Assembly (NCBI RefSeq): GCF_014903745.1
Contig: NZ_JACVXA010000011.1
Coordinates: forward strand, 34,814 to 98,813
Direction: 5' to 3'
Length of the DNA stretch: 64,000 bases
DNA from: Mangrovicoccus algicola
GTDB taxonomy: Bacteria > Pseudomonadota > Alphaproteobacteria > Rhodobacterales > Rhodobacteraceae
The position numbers and the translations under genes are program-made. Below the pieces are notes generated by a model. It saw only the letters and a program-made list of their open reading frames with translations, ran no database searches and was not told where the DNA came from. This document shows, piece after piece, positions 38,043 to 47,454 of this stretch (its first letter is position 1; every line of letters starts with the position of its first letter).

Positions 38043-39221
38043 ATGAAGCGCATCGCGATTTTCTGCGACGGAACCTGGAACCGCAGCGACCGGGTCGTGC
38101 TGGAGGCCGAGGGTCGGCCCGTGACCAGCATCCTGCGCCTGTCCGAAGCGGTGGCGCAGGGCGCCGTGGCGGACGGGACCGAACAGATATCCTTCTATAT
38201 CGACGGGGTGGGCACGCCCGAAACCGCCGGCCGGCTGCGCCACGCGGTCGACAAATACGGCGGCGGCGCCTTCGGCTGGGGGCTGGACGACAAGATCCTC
38301 AAGGCCTACCGGTTCCTCGTGCGCCATTACCGCCCCGGCGACGACATCTTCCTGTTCGGCTTTTCCCGCGGGGCCTATGCGGCGCGGTCGCTGGCGGGGC
38401 TGATGCGCAATTGCGGACTGCCCGATCGCGACGATCGCGACCTGCTGGGGCACCTGATGGGCGTCTATCGCAGCCGCGACCCCGAGGATGCCCCCTGGAC
38501 CGAGCGGGCACGGCGCCTGCGCGAATGGGTCAATCCCCGGCTGGCCACGGATCCTGCCGAGCTGGCGGAGCGGACGGGCGATTGCAGCTTGCTGCGCATC
38601 GCTTACATGGGGATCTTCGACACGGTGGGCGCGCTCGGCGTGCCCGAGTTGTGGCCGGGACTGGCGCGGGTGAATGCCCGCTACCGGTTCCACGACCAGC
38701 AGCTCAGTTCCATGGTCCGCGCGGCGCGCCACGCGATTTCAATAGACGAGCCGCGCATCACCTATAAATCCGTTCCCTGGGACGCGGCGCGGATCGATGC
38801 GCTGAATGCCGCTGCCGAAGCGGCGGGCGCGATGCCCTTCCGCCAGATGTGGTTCCCAGGCGTGCACGGCACGGTCGGCGGATCGCTGGCGCCGGGGCAT
38901 GAGGGGCTGGGCATGGCGGCGATGGGCTGGATCGCCGAGGGGGCCCGGGCGGCGGGGCTGGAATTCGATGCGGCGCGGCTGGATCCGATGCTGGCGCTGG
39001 CCGATCCCGCAGGCCCCTTCGGCAGTCCCGATCTGGAGTACGGGGCCGTGGACCGTCTGACCTTGCGCCGCTTCGATTATCAGCGTCCGCCGGTTCCGGG
39101 CGCGGCGCAGGTGTCGGATGTCGCGCGGGCGCGCTGGCACCTGGAGGAAGGAGGCGCGGGCTTTCCCTATCGGCCGGTGCAGCTGCGCGGCGTGGCGGCG
39201 GCGGAGGGATGGCCGGGCTGA
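38043..39221 (+). CDS. DUF2235 domain protein (Tle1-like alpha/beta hydrolase fold)
   Basis: A 392-residue DUF2235 protein. The family includes the type VI secretion phospholipase effectors Tle1, but many members are house-keeping hydrolases. Visible features: KRIAIFCDGTWNRSDR at the start, FYIDGVGTPE, the nucleophile elbow FLFGFSRGAYAARSLAGL with Ser in GFSRG, FDTVGALGVP, and PGVHGTVGG with a likely catalytic His. No secretion genes or immunity partner are adjacent, so an effector role is not supported here. It diverges from icd. Confidence 0.82.
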   Translation: MKRIAIFCDGTWNRSDRVVLEAEGRPVTSILRLSEAVAQGAVADGTEQISFYIDGVGTPETAGRLRHAVDKYGGGAFGWGLDDKILKAYRFLVRHYRPGDDIFLFGFSRGAYAARSLAGLMRNCGLPDRDDRDLLGHLMGVYRSRDPEDAPWTERARRLREWVNPRLATDPAELAERTGDCSLLRIAYMGIFDTVGALGVPELWPGLARVNARYRFHDQQLSSMVRAARHAISIDEPRITYKSVPWDAARIDALNAAAEAAGAMPFRQMWFPGVHGTVGGSLAPGHEGLGMAAMGWIAEGARAAGLEFDAARLDPMLALADPAGPFGSPDLEYGAVDRLTLRRFDYQRPPVPGAAQVSDVARARWHLEEGGAGFPYRPVQLRGVAAAEGWPG

Positions 39222-39230
39222 GCGCCGCGC

Positions 39231-39803
39231 TCAGCGGGCGAAGAAGCCGGTGATCCGCGGCCAGATCCAGTCCCACAGCACCGGCGCGCCGCGCCGGACG
39301 GCGGGGGCGATGCGGGTCTCGATCTTCTCGGGGGTGACCTCGTAGCGTTTCCAGTTCACCCCGTCGGTCGCGAGGTTCAGCAGGGGCGGCTGGAACCGGT
39401 CCAGCGCCTTGGCGAATTGCGCCTCGGGCGTTTCGGCCGCCTCGAATTCGTCCCACAGCGCGCGCAGCTCGGCGCCCTGGTCGGCAGGCAGCAGCCCGTA
39501 GATGCGATCGGCCGCGCGCCGTTCGGCCGCCTCCTGCGCCGCCGCATCGACCACGCCGTGGATCGGCATGTCGCCTGCATCCACCTCGACGATGTCATGC
39601 AGGATCAGCATGCGGATCACGCGGTTCAGGTCGATCCCCGGCGCCGCATGTTCCCCCAGCACCAGCGCGAACAGCGCCAGGTGCCAGGAATGCTCGGCCG
39701 AGTTCTCGGGGCGGGAGCCGTCCCCGATGGGGGTGGCGCGCGTGACCTGCCGCAGCCGCTCCGCCTCCATCAGGAAATCGATCTGGCGGTCGATCCGGCT
39801 CAA
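39231..39803 (-). CDS. HD-domain nucleotidase-like hydrolase (YfbR/HDDC2 type)
   Basis: A 190-residue HD-domain protein. Metal-binding motifs are AEHSWHLALFAL (His) and LILHDIVEVDAGD (HD plus Asp), the arrangement of YfbR and HDDC2 5'-deoxynucleotidases. The segment AKALDRFQPPLLNL holds the last Asp. Likely substrate is a nucleoside monophosphate, by family resemblance only. Its start overlaps the stop of the upstream hydrolase gene by 4 bp. Confidence 0.85.
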   Translation of the reverse strand: MSRIDRQIDFLMEAERLRQVTRATPIGDGSRPENSAEHSWHLALFALVLGEHAAPGIDLNRVIRMLILHDIVEVDAGDMPIHGVVDAAAQEAAERRAADRIYGLLPADQGAELRALWDEFEAAETPEAQFAKALDRFQPPLLNLATDGVNWKRYEVTPEKIETRIAPAVRRGAPVLWDWIWPRITGFFAR

Positions 39804-40453
39804 CGGGTGCTTTCGGTCAGGCGCCGCTTGACATAGTCGCTGACCGAGCCGGTGAGGGTCTCCATATGCGGGTCCTCGTAGAAATGGCCCGCGCCCTCCA
39901 CCTCGGTATGGGTGATGGTGATGCCCTTCTGCTCATGCAGCTTGCCCACCAGCGACCTGGTATCGGCCGGGGGCGCGACGCGGTCATTGGTGCCGTTGAT
40001 CACCAGGCCCGAGGACGGGCAGGGCGCCAGGAAGGAGAAGTCATACATGTTCGCGGGCGGGCTGACCGAGACGAAGCCGGTGATCTCGGGGCGGCGCATC
40101 AGAAGCTGCATGCCGATCCAGGCCCCGAAGGAGAAGCCCGCGACCCAGCAATGTTTGGCGTTCTGGTTCATCGACTGCAGGTAATCCAGCGCCGAGGCCG
40201 CGTCGCTGAGCTCGCCGATGCCCTGGTCGTATTCTCCCTGGGACCGGCCCACGCCGCGGAAGTTGAACCGCAGCACGGTGAAGCCCATGTTGAAGAAGGT
40301 GTAATGGAGGTTGTAGACCACCCGGTTGTTCATGGTTCCGCCGAATTGCGGATGCGGATGCAGGATGATCGCGATCGGGGCGTCCTTGATCTTCTGCGGG
40401 TGATAGCGCCCCTCCAGGCGCCCTTCGGGTCCGGGAAAAATGACCTCAGGCAT
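39800..40453 (-). CDS. Alpha/beta hydrolase (dienelactone-hydrolase-like)
   Basis: A 217-residue cytoplasmic alpha/beta hydrolase of a widely conserved alphaproteobacterial group. Features: AIILHPHPQFGGTMNNRVVY (oxyanion region), LRFNFRGVGRSQG, nucleophile elbow AGFSFGAWIG, Asp in NGTNDRVAPP, and catalytic His in GAGHFYEDPH. Substrate unknown. It overlaps the HD gene by 4 bp, so the two form a unit. Confidence 0.82.
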   Translation of the reverse strand: MPEVIFPGPEGRLEGRYHPQKIKDAPIAIILHPHPQFGGTMNNRVVYNLHYTFFNMGFTVLRFNFRGVGRSQGEYDQGIGELSDAASALDYLQSMNQNAKHCWVAGFSFGAWIGMQLLMRRPEITGFVSVSPPANMYDFSFLAPCPSSGLVINGTNDRVAPPADTRSLVGKLHEQKGITITHTEVEGAGHFYEDPHMETLTGSVSDYVKRRLTESTR

Positions 40454-40605
40454 AGGCTGCTCAGTCTCTCCAGCTCACCGGTGCTGTTCCTTGACGGAGA
40501 TAGCGCCGGTCCTTAGACGTGTGTCGCACCGCCACGGGCATGACGGCATCGTGAGGCACGTATACATCCCGCAGCCATGGGTCAATGGGAACGGAGGGCG
40601 ATAGG

Positions 40606-41064
40606 ATGAAGCTCAGCACAAAAGGCCGCTATGCGATGGTGGCGCTGACCGATCTTGCGCTTCAGAAAGGGGCCGAGCCGGTGAGCCTGGCCGATGTCGC
40701 GCGGCGGCAGGACATTTCCGTGGCATATCTGGAACAGCTCTTCGTCAAGCTGCGCCGCGCCAAGCTGGTGGAATCCGTGCGCGGCCCGGGCGGCGGGTAC
40801 CGCCTGGCGCGGCCGGCGACCGAGATCCGGGTGTCGGAGATCCTGGCGGCGGTGGATGAAACCGTCAGCGCGCTGCACAAGGGCGCGGCCGCCTCCGGCG
40901 GGCTGTCGGGATCGCGCGCGCAGTCGCTGACCAACCGGCTGTGGGAAGGCTTCTCGGCGCATGTCTATGTCTTCCTGCACCAGACGCGCCTGTCGGATGT
41001 GGTCAAGAACGACCTGGCCCCCTGTCCGGCGGTGCCCAGCCTTTTTGCCATCATCGACGAATGA
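40606..41064 (+). CDS. iscR: Rrf2-family regulator IscR, variant without the Cys triad
   Basis: A 152-residue Rrf2/BadM regulator leading the Fe-S assembly cluster. The winged-helix N-terminus is MKLSTKGRYAMVALTDLALQ, and VRGPGGGYRLARPATEI is the family wing. E. coli IscR holds a [2Fe-2S] cluster with three Cys in the region after the wing; here that region (SALHKGAAASGGLSG and on) has none. The only Cys is in LAPCPAVPS near the C-terminus. Rhodobacter sphaeroides IscR has been described as a similar variant with a single Cys. It overlaps the desulfurase gene by 4 bp. An upstream in-frame ATG at 40585 is less likely. Confidence 0.9.
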   Translation: MKLSTKGRYAMVALTDLALQKGAEPVSLADVARRQDISVAYLEQLFVKLRRAKLVESVRGPGGGYRLARPATEIRVSEILAAVDETVSALHKGAAASGGLSGSRAQSLTNRLWEGFSAHVYVFLHQTRLSDVVKNDLAPCPAVPSLFAIIDE

Positions 41065-42110
41065 GACAGCCGCGGGCCTATCTGGACTGGAACGCCACCA
41101 CGCCGCTGCGCGCGGAGGCGAAGGCGGCGATGATCCAGGCGATGGAGATTGCCGGCAATCCCTCCTCGGTCCATGCCGAGGGCCGCGCGGCCAAGGGGAT
41201 GCTGGAAAAGGCGCGGGGGCGCATCGCCGAGGCGCTGGGGGCGATGGCCGCCGATATCGTGTTCGTCTCGGGGGCGACCGAGGCGGCGGCGCTGGCGCTT
41301 GCGGATCGCAACCTGTCCTGCGCCGGGGTGGAGCATGACGCCGTGCGCGCCTGGTGCCGCGAGGACCTGCCGGTGGATATGGGTGGCAAGGTGCAACTGC
41401 CGGCGGATCCCTCCGGTTGCACATTGCAACTGGCGAATAGCGAAACCGGCGTGATCCAGGATCTGCCCGAGGGGCTGGCAGTGTCGGACCTGACGCAGGG
41501 CTTCGGCAAGGTGCCGGTGGGATTCGACTGGTCGGGCATCGACATGGGCTTCGTTTCCGCACACAAGCTGGGCGGACCCAGGGGGATCGGTGCGCTTGTG
41601 CTGCGCCGCGGTCTCGACGTCACCGCCCGGCTCCGGGGCGGCGGGCAGGAGATGGGGCGCCGCTCCGGAACGGAAAACCTGATCGGAATCATGGGCTTCG
41701 CCGCCGCCGCCGAGGCGGCGCAGCGCGACCTGTCCGACGGTGTCTGGGAGGCTGTTTTTGAACTTAGAAAAATTCTAGAAAGCGGCTTGGCCTCGGCGAA
41801 CACTTCTACTATTTTTGTCGGGAAAGACAGCGCGCGTTTGCCCAATACCTCGATGATCGCCACTCCGGGCTGGAAGGGTGAGACGCAGGTGATGCAGATG
41901 GACCTGGCCGGTTTCGCCATCTCGGCGGGCTCGGCCTGTTCCTCCGGCAAGGTGACGGCAAGCCAGGTGCTGACGGCCATGGGATACGATGCGGAGACGG
42001 CGGCATGCGCCATCCGCGTCTCGCTCGGGCCTCGGACGACAAGGGACGAGGTGTCCCGCTTCGTCGAGGCCTGGGCGGCAGCGAACCGCCGGCGCAGCGC
42101 GCGGGCATAA
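41061..42110 (+). CDS. Cysteine desulfurase, NifS/IscS-like
   Basis: A 349-residue PLP-dependent cysteine desulfurase supplying sulfur for Fe-S assembly. Features: AYLDWNATTPLRAEAK, SGATEAAALAL, GVEHDAV (His stacking on PLP), ANSETGV, the PLP-Lys in SAHKLGGPRG, and the active Cys in SAGSACSSGKV. It is shorter and more divergent than IscS. A stretch of about 80 bp (41745-41830) has rare A+T-rich codons such as CTT, AGA, ATT and CTA, unlike the rest of the gene. It starts in the iscR stop codon (ATGA). A 13/14 copy of the repeated palindrome lies at 41415. SufS at 47447 is a second desulfurase in the same cluster. Confidence 0.88.
   Translation: MRQPRAYLDWNATTPLRAEAKAAMIQAMEIAGNPSSVHAEGRAAKGMLEKARGRIAEALGAMAADIVFVSGATEAAALALADRNLSCAGVEHDAVRAWCREDLPVDMGGKVQLPADPSGCTLQLANSETGVIQDLPEGLAVSDLTQGFGKVPVGFDWSGIDMGFVSAHKLGGPRGIGALVLRRGLDVTARLRGGGQEMGRRSGTENLIGIMGFAAAAEAAQRDLSDGVWEAVFELRKILESGLASANTSTIFVGKDSARLPNTSMIATPGWKGETQVMQMDLAGFAISAGSACSSGKVTASQVLTAMGYDAETAACAIRVSLGPRTTRDEVSRFVEAWAAANRRRSARA
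41415..41431. repeat. Palindrome copy GGTTGCA-CAT-TGCAACT
   Basis: A 13/14 match inside the cysteine desulfurase gene, encoding GCTLQL. Confidence 0.65.
41765..41777. other. A+T-rich inverted repeat in a rare-codon patch
   Basis: TAGAA-AAA-TTCTA lies at the centre of the rare-codon segment of the desulfurase gene, flanked by TTTTTGAAC to the left and ACTATTTTTG to the right. It could be an internal promoter or operator for the suf genes; no consensus supports a specific call. Confidence 0.35.
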
Positions 42111-42155
42111 CAGATATGCGGGCGGGGGGCGTCCGCAGAGGGAAAGGCTTTCGTG

Positions 42156-43688
42156 ATGACCGCTTTGGACAGCACAGCATCCGTCAAGGAAGGCGTCGAC
42201 CAGGAGACTGTCGATGCCGTCCGCAACATGGGCACGTACAAGTACGGCTGGGATACCGAGATCGAGATGGACTATGCCCCGAAGGGGCTGAACGAGGATA
42301 TCGTCCGCCTCATCTCGACCAAGAATGACGAGCCCGAATGGATGACGGCGTGGCGCCTGGCGGCCTATGAGCGCTGGACCCAGAAGGAAGAACCGTCCTG
42401 GGCGATGGTCGATTACCCGAAGATCGACTACCAGGACCAGTATTACTATGCGCGTCCCAAATCCATGGAGACCAAGCCCAAGTCGCTTGACGAGGTCGAT
42501 CCCAAGCTTCTGGAAACATACCAGAAACTGGGAATCCCGCTGAAAGAGCAGATGATCCTGGCGGGCGTCGAGGGTGCGGGCGAGTCTCCCTCGGACGCGG
42601 CCCCCGAACGCAAGGTCGCGGTGGATGCGGTCTTCGATTCCGTCTCCGTCGGCACCACTTTCCAGAAGGAGCTGAAGGAGGCGGGCGTGATCTTCTGCTC
42701 GATCTCCGAGGCGATCCGCGAGCATCCCGAACTGGTGAAGAAATACCTGGGCTCGGTCGTGCCGGTTTCGGACAACTTCTTCGCCACGCTGAACTCGGCC
42801 GTCTTCTCCGACGGTTCCTTCGTCTACGTGCCGCCGGGCGTGCGCTGTCCGATGGAGCTGTCGACCTATTTCCGCATCAACGCGGAGAATACCGGCCAGT
42901 TCGAACGCACGCTGATCATCGCCGACAAGGGCAGCTATGTCAGCTATCTCGAAGGCTGCACCGCCCCCCAGCGCGACACGACCCAGCTGCATGCGGCGGT
43001 GGTGGAGATCATCGTCGAGGAAGATGCCGAGGTGAAATACTCCACGGTGCAGAACTGGTTCCCCGGCGACGAGAACGGCAAGGGCGGCATCTACAACTTC
43101 GTCACCAAGCGCGCGGATTGCCGCGGCGATCGGGCGAAGGTGATGTGGACGCAGGTCGAAACCGGATCGGCCGTGACCTGGAAATACCCGTCCTGCATCC
43201 TGCGCGGCGAGGAGAGCCAGGGCGAGTTCTATTCCATTGCGATTGCAAACAACTACCAGCAGGCCGATACCGGCACCAAGATGGTGCATCTGGGCAAGAA
43301 CACCAAGTCGCGGATCGTCTCCAAGGGCATTTCGGCCGGACGGGCGCAGAACACCTATCGCGGCCTGGTCTCGATGCATCCCAAGGCGAAGAATTCGCGC
43401 AACTATACCCAATGCGACAGCCTGCTGATCGGCGACCAGTGCGGCGCGCATACGGTCCCCTATATCGAGGTGAAGAACAACTCCAGCCGGGTGGAGCACG
43501 AGGCGACCACCTCCAAGGTGGATGACGACCAGCTGTTCTATTGCCGGTCGCGGGGCATGGACGAGGAAGAGGCCGTGGCGCTGGTCGTCAACGGGTTCTG
43601 CCGCGAGGTCCTGCAGGCGCTGCCGATGGAATTCGCCATGGAGGCCCAGCAGCTGGTGGCGATCTCGCTGGAAGGCTCGGTCGGCTGA
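42156..43688 (+). CDS. sufB: Fe-S cluster assembly scaffold SufB
   Basis: A 510-residue SufB, the scaffold subunit of the SufBCD complex on which Fe-S clusters are built. Features: [19 protein letters not shown] near the N-terminus, [19 protein letters not shown], the beta-helix core with [14 protein letters not shown], and the C-terminal [19 protein letters not shown] with Cys used for sulfur transfer. A GTG one codon upstream is possible. Follows the desulfurase after 45 bp. Confidence 0.96.
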   Translation: MTALDSTASVKEGVDQETVDAVRNMGTYKYGWDTEIEMDYAPKGLNEDIVRLISTKNDEPEWMTAWRLAAYERWTQKEEPSWAMVDYPKIDYQDQYYYARPKSMETKPKSLDEVDPKLLETYQKLGIPLKEQMILAGVEGAGESPSDAAPERKVAVDAVFDSVSVGTTFQKELKEAGVIFCSISEAIREHPELVKKYLGSVVPVSDNFFATLNSAVFSDGSFVYVPPGVRCPMELSTYFRINAENTGQFERTLIIADKGSYVSYLEGCTAPQRDTTQLHAAVVEIIVEEDAEVKYSTVQNWFPGDENGKGGIYNFVTKRADCRGDRAKVMWTQVETGSAVTWKYPSCILRGEESQGEFYSIAIANNYQQADTGTKMVHLGKNTKSRIVSKGISAGRAQNTYRGLVSMHPKAKNSRNYTQCDSLLIGDQCGAHTVPYIEVKNNSSRVEHEATTSKVDDDQLFYCRSRGMDEEEAVALVVNGFCREVLQALPMEFAMEAQQLVAISLEGSVG

Positions 43689-43786
43689 GCCCGACCGGTT
43701 GCAGATGAAAACCGGCGCCTGTCCTGTTGAAAACACGGGCGGCGCCGCAAGGATCGCAACTGGCCCCGAGGCCGCAGGAGACCGGC

Positions 43787-44134
43787 ATGAGCAACCCCTG
43801 GAGCAAGTCGAAAGGCACGGCCATGATCGTCACGACCACGCCCAATGTCGAGGGCCGCAGCATCACCGCCTATCACGGCATCGTCGTGGGCGAGGCGATC
43901 CTGGGGGCCAACGTGTTCCGCGATATGTTCGCGGGCATCACCGACATCATCGGCGGCCGCTCAGGCGCCTATGAGCGGTCGCTTGGCGAGGCGCGGGAAA
44001 CCGCGCTGCACGAGATGGAGGAGCGCGCCCGCGCCGCGGGCGGCAATGCGGTGGTCGGCGTCGATATCGATTACGAGGTCATCAACAACATGCTGATGGT
44101 CTCGGCCTCGGGCACTTCGGTGACGCTGGGCTGA
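43787..44134 (+). CDS. YbjQ/UPF0145 family protein
   Basis: A 115-residue YbjQ-type (heavy-metal-binding domain label) protein: [33 protein letters not shown], and the C-terminal [20 protein letters not shown]. Members form pentameric dodecin-like assemblies; function is unclear. The start at 43787 has AGGAG upstream; an internal Met 12 codons later is the alternative. Its position inside the suf cluster suggests co-expression with Fe-S assembly. Confidence 0.83.
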   Translation: MSNPWSKSKGTAMIVTTTPNVEGRSITAYHGIVVGEAILGANVFRDMFAGITDIIGGRSGAYERSLGEARETALHEMEERARAAGGNAVVGVDIDYEVINNMLMVSASGTSVTLG

Positions 44135-44166
44135 CCGGCCCGCGTTTCCACATGAACTTTGCGGCG

Positions 44167-44181
44167 CATACCATTGGTATG
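44167..44181. promoter_or_regulatory. Perfect palindrome CATACCA-T-TGGTATG before sufC
   Basis: A 15-bp palindrome with 7-bp perfect arms around one base, 90 bp before sufC in the only sizeable gap inside the cluster (136 bp). It is followed by an A+T-rich TGATTTATTTTCGC stretch. It may be an operator of an internal promoter. Confidence 0.45.
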
Positions 44182-44270
44182 GGCTGATTTATTTTCGCAG
44201 CCGCGCGATCGCGGCGCAATACCGGCTTCGCCCGCGACCCGGGCGACACAGATGAGGAAGAGGACGTAAC

Positions 44271-45025
<755 letters not shown>

Positions 45026-45026
<1 letters not shown>

Positions 45027-46312
45027 TGGGCGCGCTGGCGAAACCCAGGGCGGATGCGCTGGAGGCGCGGCTGGCGGCGCTGCAGCTGCCCGAGGGCGGC
45101 TGGGCGGAGCCCGCGCGGCGCGATGCGCTGGCGCGGCTGTCCGCGACCGGCCTGCCTCAGGGCCGCGACGAATACTGGAAATACACCCGGCCCGACACGC
45201 TGAACGCGCCCGAGGCGCCCGAGGCGGCGCTGTTCGCGGGGTCCGAGACGCTGATCTTCTCGCAGCGCGAGCGGCTGAAGATCACCTTCGTGGACGGCGT
45301 CTTCGATCCCGACCAGTCCGATGCGCTGGAACTGGAAGGCATCACCATCGAGCGCCTCTCCGAGGCGGCGAACAGGGATATCCACTGGGCCAAGGACTTG
45401 TACGGCGTTCTTGAAGCGCGCGGACAGGATCCGGTGGCGCGTCCGCTGGCGGCACTGAACACCGCCTTTGCCGCGGACGGGATCCTGATCCACGTCACGG
45501 GACGCCCGTCGAAACCCGTCTCGCTGGTCTACCAGCATCGCGGCACGCGGTCCGACGCGATCCTGCACCATGTCGTGAAGGTCGAGTCCGGCGCCGAGAT
45601 GACGCTTCTGGAAAACGGCCCGGCGGCGGCGCGGTTCAACAAGGTGCTGGAGGTGGATGTCGCCGATGGCGGGCGGTTCCACCATGTCCGTGCGCAGGGG
45701 CGCGACCATGAACGCCGCGCGGCCACGCATATCTTCGCCCGTCTGGGGCGGGAGAGCCTGTTCAAGTCCTTCACCATGACGGCCAACGGCGTGCTGACGC
45801 GCAATGAATGCGTGATCGAGTTCACCGGCGACGATGCGGTGGCCCATGTCGCGGGCGCCTCGATGGGCGATGGCGATTTCCATCACGACGACACGGTCTT
45901 CATCACCCATGACGCGGTGAATTGCGAAAGCCGCCAGGTCTTCAAGAAGGTGCTGAGGAATGGCGCGACCGGCGTCTTCCAGGGCAAGATCCTGGTGAAG
46001 AAGGATGCCCAACAGACCGATGGCTACCAGATCAGCCAGTCGCTGCTGCTGGACGAGGACAGCCAGTTCCTGGCCAAGCCCGAGCTGGAGATCTATGCCG
46101 ATGACGTGGCCTGTTCGCATGGCTCGACCTCGGGGGCGATCGACGATGACGCGCTGTATTACCTGCGTTCGCGCGGCGTGCCGCGCCGCGAGGCGCAGGA
46201 CATGCTGACCCTGTCCTTCCTGGCCGAGGCGCTTGCCGAGATCGAGGACGAGGACCTAGCCGAGGAAATCCGCGAAAGGCTGGAGGCCTGGCTGTCGCGG
46301 CGCCGCGGCTGA
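45026..46312 (+). CDS. sufD: Fe-S cluster assembly protein SufD
   Basis: A 428-residue SufD, the partner of SufB in the SufBC2D complex. N-terminal helical part with DEYWKYTRPDTL, beta-helix core with VFQGKILVKKDAQQTDGYQ, and the family C-terminus ACSHGSTSGAIDDDALYYLR with SRGVPRREAQDMLTL. The start within the sufC stop is fixed by the overlap. The last base of its stop is shared with the next start codon. Confidence 0.94.
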
Positions 46313-46818
46313 TGGGGCTTCTGCCGGATATCGCGGCCAGCTATCGCCGTCCGGGCCGGGTGGTCCGGCGGCGGCTGGACGCTCCGGCGGCGGAAGGCCG
46401 GGCGCTGGCCTGGCTTCTGCTGGGCTGCGCGCTGGTCTATGTCGCGCAGCTGCCCCGCCTGGCGCGGGAGGCGGCGCTGTCCGGCCAGGGCGACCTTGCG
46501 GGGCAGGCCGCGGCCGAGCTGGTGCTGTGGCTGTTCTTCGCGCCGCTGGTCTTCTACGGGCTGGCGGCGCTGAGCTGTGTCGTTGCGCGTTTGGCCGGGT
46601 GGCGTCCCGGCTGGTACGGCGCCCGGGTTGCCGCCTTCTGGGCCTTCCTGGCGGCCGCGCCGCTGTGGCTGGCGCGGGGTCTGGTGGCGGTGCTGGCCGG
46701 GCCGGGGCCGGTCCTTGACGCCGTCACGGCGGCGGCGCTGGCGGGATGGCTGGTGATCTGGGCGCTTTCCCTCCGCGCGGCGGCGATGCGCATTGCCGGG
46801 CCCGGCGGGCTGGCTTAG
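46312..46818 (+). CDS. YIP1-family membrane protein
   Basis: A 168-residue membrane protein with four hydrophobic segments (about 32-47, 66-90, 102-122, 132-152), matching the YIP1 domain layout. An Arg-rich N-terminus (RRPGRVVRRRLDA) should face the cytoplasm. Function is unknown. It overlaps sufD by 1 bp and is followed 9 bp later by a second YIP1-type gene. Confidence 0.72.
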   Translation: MGLLPDIAASYRRPGRVVRRRLDAPAAEGRALAWLLLGCALVYVAQLPRLAREAALSGQGDLAGQAAAELVLWLFFAPLVFYGLAALSCVVARLAGWRPGWYGARVAAFWAFLAAAPLWLARGLVAVLAGPGPVLDAVTAAALAGWLVIWALSLRAAAMRIAGPGGLA

Positions 46819-46827
46819 GGGAGGGTC

Positions 46828-47454
46828 ATGACACCGCGCCTTACCGAATTCACCCTTGGGGGTATCCTGACCCTCGTCTTGGCCACGCTGCGCGATCCGC
46901 GCGGCACCGGCCGCCAGATCCTGTCGATGCAGCTGCCGGTCCCCGTGCTGTGGCTGCTGCTTGTCACCATCGCGGTCTGGACCGCGCTTCTGGGCCAGAC
47001 GGCCGCCGTCCTGCTGCTTCCGGGGGATGCGGCGGAAGGCGGCTTCACCATAGGGCCGCTGGGCGTGGCCGCCATGCAGGTCGGCGGATTGCTGGCCACG
47101 GTCCTGGCCGTGCATCATCTGGGCCGGCTGATGGGCGGGCAGGGCACGCTGGAACGCAGCCTGCTGCTGATGAGCTGGCTCGAAGTGGTCATGCTCTGCG
47201 TGCAGATCGTGCAGCTTGCCGTCCTGCTGGTCTTTTCCGTCCTGGGTGCGGCGACCCCCGGCCTGTTCGTGGTCGTCGCCAGCTTCGCGCTGATGATGTG
47301 GGTCTTCACCGCCTTCGTCGCCGAGATCCACGGGTTCCACAATCTCTGGCTGGTCTTCCTGATGATCATCGTGTCCGTCCTGGCGATCAGCTTTGTCCTG
47401 TCCCTGGTCCTGTCCATGCTGGGCCTCACCTTCACCGGAGGCGGCTTTGCCTGA
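46828..47454 (+). CDS. YIP1-family membrane protein
   Basis: A 208-residue YIP1-type membrane protein. It begins with a polar segment (TPRLTEFTLGGIL, then LRDPRGTGRQIL, the typical YIP1 lead) and continues with about five hydrophobic segments, the last ending SFVLSLVLSMLGL. Function unknown. It lies between sufD and sufS, and its stop overlaps the sufS start region by 8 bp, so it is expressed with the Fe-S genes. Confidence 0.78.
   Translation: MTPRLTEFTLGGILTLVLATLRDPRGTGRQILSMQLPVPVLWLLLVTIAVWTALLGQTAAVLLLPGDAAEGGFTIGPLGVAAMQVGGLLATVLAVHHLGRLMGGQGTLERSLLLMSWLEVVMLCVQIVQLAVLLVFSVLGAATPGLFVVVASFALMMWVFTAFVAEIHGFHNLWLVFLMIIVSVLAISFVLSLVLSMLGLTFTGGGFA

Noticed and set aside
38043..39221. Type VI secretion lipase effector
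   Set aside because: The DUF2235 fold fits Tle1-like proteins, but there is no VgrG, PAAR, chaperone or immunity gene nearby.
41775..43736. Long antisense frame across sufB
   Set aside because: Shadow of sufB; no domain pattern.
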